A DNA stretch of 64,000 nucleotides from Thalassotalea eurytherma (GTDB lineage: Bacteria; Pseudomonadota; Gammaproteobacteria; Enterobacterales; Alteromonadaceae). The DNA is taken from NCBI RefSeq assembly GCF_030161415.1, contig NZ_BSSU01000014.1, forward strand, positions 62,001 to 126,000, read 5' to 3'. A program made the position numbers and the translations under genes. Shown in pieces: positions 62,836-64,000 of the stretch (position 1 is the first letter of the stretch; each line of letters starts with the position of its first letter). Below the pieces are notes generated by a model, which had not been told where the DNA came from, did no database searches, and saw nothing but the letters and a program-made list of their open reading frames with translations.

Positions 62836-64000
62836 TTACATCATTACCACGTCAAACTGTTCTTGGTTGTATAAAGATTCAGTTTGGATTTTCACTTGTT
62901 TACCAATAAACACTTCTGTTTCGGCAAGGTGATGATATTCATCATCAATCAATGCTTCACTAACAGCGGGCGAAGCGTAAACGATAAATTTGTCTGAATC
63001 ATAGGCGCGATTGACGCGGACAATTTCACGCAATATTTCATAGCAAACCGTTTCCACCGTTTTCAATTGTCCACGGCCTTGGCATGAACCACATTCTCCA
63101 CATAAGATATGCTCTAAGCTTTCTCGCGTGCGCTTTCGGGTCATTTGAACTAGGCCTAGTGGAGAGAAATCATGGACGCTAAATTTGACCTTATCTTTTG
63201 ATAACGCAGACTCTAAGCTGTGTAGCACACGTTTCTTATGATCTTCTATCGTCATATCGATAAAGTCGATAATGATGATACCGCCTAAATTACGCAACCT
63301 TAATTGGCGAGCTATTGCCTGTGTTGCTTCTATATTGGTATTAAAGATAGTTTCATCGAGGTTTCGGTGCCCCACAAATGCGCCAGTATTTATGTCGATG
63401 GTGGTCATGGCTTCGGTTTGGTCAATGATTAAATAACCACCTGACTTTAGCTCGATCTTACGCTGCAAAGCGCGCTGAATTTCCGCTTCGACATCAAACA
63501 AATCGAAAATCGGGCGTTCACCGGGGTAGTACTCTAAAACTTTCGTTAATTCAGGAACAAATTCTTGGGTGAACTCCATCAGCTGATCAAAGGTCAACTT
63601 AGAGTCGATACGCACCCGTTCAAGCTCAACGCCCACAAAATCACGCAATACACGAAATGTTAACGCGAGATCTTGATAAATAGGCGCTTTGGTTTGACGA
63701 CGTTTTTTTCGCTCAATCACTTTTAGCCAAACCCTGCGCAAAAACTCAGCATCATGTTGCAGCTCCTGCTCACCTGCGCCCTCAGCTGCTGTTCGGACGA
63801 TGTATCCATGAGTATCATCGCAATAGGGTGTTACTAAGCTTTTTAAACGATTTCGCTCTTCTACATCTTCAATTCGTTGAGAGACACCAGCGTGACTTGC
63901 TTCAGGCATTAATACTAAATACCGAGAAGCAATAGTAATATCTGTTGTTAATCGAGCACCTTTAGTACCAAGCGGATCTTTAACCACTTGAACCATAATT
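62836..64000 (-). CDS. rng: Ribonuclease G, C-terminal part (cut by window edge)
   Basis: About 388 codons of the C-terminal side are present. The N-terminal S1 domain lies beyond the right edge, so the first ATG seen is internal. It has QVVKDPLGTKGARLT, the Mg-binding catalytic stretch (TTIDINTGAF and IIIDFIDM), the zinc-link CGECGSCQGRG and the end LYNQEQFDVVMM, all typical of RNase G. The endonuclease matures the 16S rRNA 5' end and degrades some mRNAs. It heads rng-yhdP-nit-tldD. Confidence 0.96.
   Translation of the reverse strand, partial: IMVQVVKDPLGTKGARLTTDITIASRYLVLMPEASHAGVSQRIEDVEERNRLKSLVTPYCDDTHGYIVRTAAEGAGEQELQHDAEFLRRVWLKVIERKKRRQTKAPIYQDLALTFRVLRDFVGVELERVRIDSKLTFDQLMEFTQEFVPELTKVLEYYPGERPIFDLFDVEAEIQRALQRKIELKSGGYLIIDQTEAMTTIDINTGAFVGHRNLDETIFNTNIEATQAIARQLRLRNLGGIIIIDFIDMTIEDHKKRVLHSLESALSKDKVKFSVHDFSPLGLVQMTRKRTRESLEHILCGECGSCQGRGQLKTVETVCYEILREIVRVNRAYDSDKFIVYASPAVSEALIDDEYHHLAETEVFIGKQVKIQTESLYNQEQFDVVMM

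Noticed and set aside
1-64000. tRNA genes, insertion sequences, prophage or integron
   Set aside because: No cloverleaf-like conserved arms, transposase, integrase or phage gene was recognised anywhere by reading both strands; a tRNAscan and ISfinder search would settle this.

Overview
The window reads as chromosomal DNA of a marine, fairly AT-rich gammaproteobacterium of the order Alteromonadales, most like Colwelliaceae (Colwellia/Thalassotalea type). The grounds are the gene order sspA-petCBA-rpsI-rplM, zapE/zapG-degQ-degS and rng-yhdP-nit-tldD, the TonB-receptor-based starch locus and the codon use. Species cannot be fixed from sequence reading alone. No tRNA, rRNA, CRISPR array, insertion sequence or prophage was seen.

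Layout. 1-7.2 kb, mostly minus strand: sspA (cut by the window edge), the cytochrome bc1 operon petABC, rplM-rpsI, pyrBI and zapE. 7.2-10.3 kb, plus strand: zapG, degQ (with a sigma-E-like promoter) and degS. 10.3-13.4 kb: a duplicated CpxP/Spy-like periplasmic chaperone divergent from cpxRA, with a perfect CpxR box between them. 13.4-20.3 kb: an orphan ATP-grasp enzyme, an RND efflux pair, yacL and a TonB-like proline-rich membrane protein. 20.3-40.8 kb: an alpha-glucan locus with an SLC45-type sugar transporter, two tandem flavin-dependent halogenases, two TonB-dependent receptors, two pullulanase-type lipoproteins and a GH97 alpha-glucosidase. Four identical 14-bp operators lie in its two large promoter regions, and its regulator gene is not in the window. 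40.8-45.3 kb: a compact three-gene operon around a full-length ovothiol synthase OvoA, preceded by a glutamine-synthetase-like protein and followed by a PLP enzyme that may be OvoB. 45.3-51.9 kb: a TPR-GGDEF protein, a frameshifted glutaredoxin-like gene, an FAH-family hydrolase, pgi, and a PutP-like symporter coupled to a small unknown gene. 51.9-56.1 kb: a second RND operon. 56.3-64 kb: the conserved rng-yhdP-nitrilase-tldD cluster plus a VF530-type gene.

How the parts fit. In the glucan locus the receptors would import malto-oligosaccharides across the outer membrane, the two lipoprotein pullulanases would debranch, the GH97 enzyme would release glucose in the periplasm, and the MFS carrier would take up the product; pgi nearby would feed glycolysis. 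The halogenases do not fit this chain and are a puzzle. The envelope-stress genes (degQ, degS, cpxRA, CpxP-like) form a second theme. The strongest candidate for something undescribed is the ovothiol operon with its GS-like partner. Next come the halogenase/starch coupling and the five-motif CpxP-like protein.
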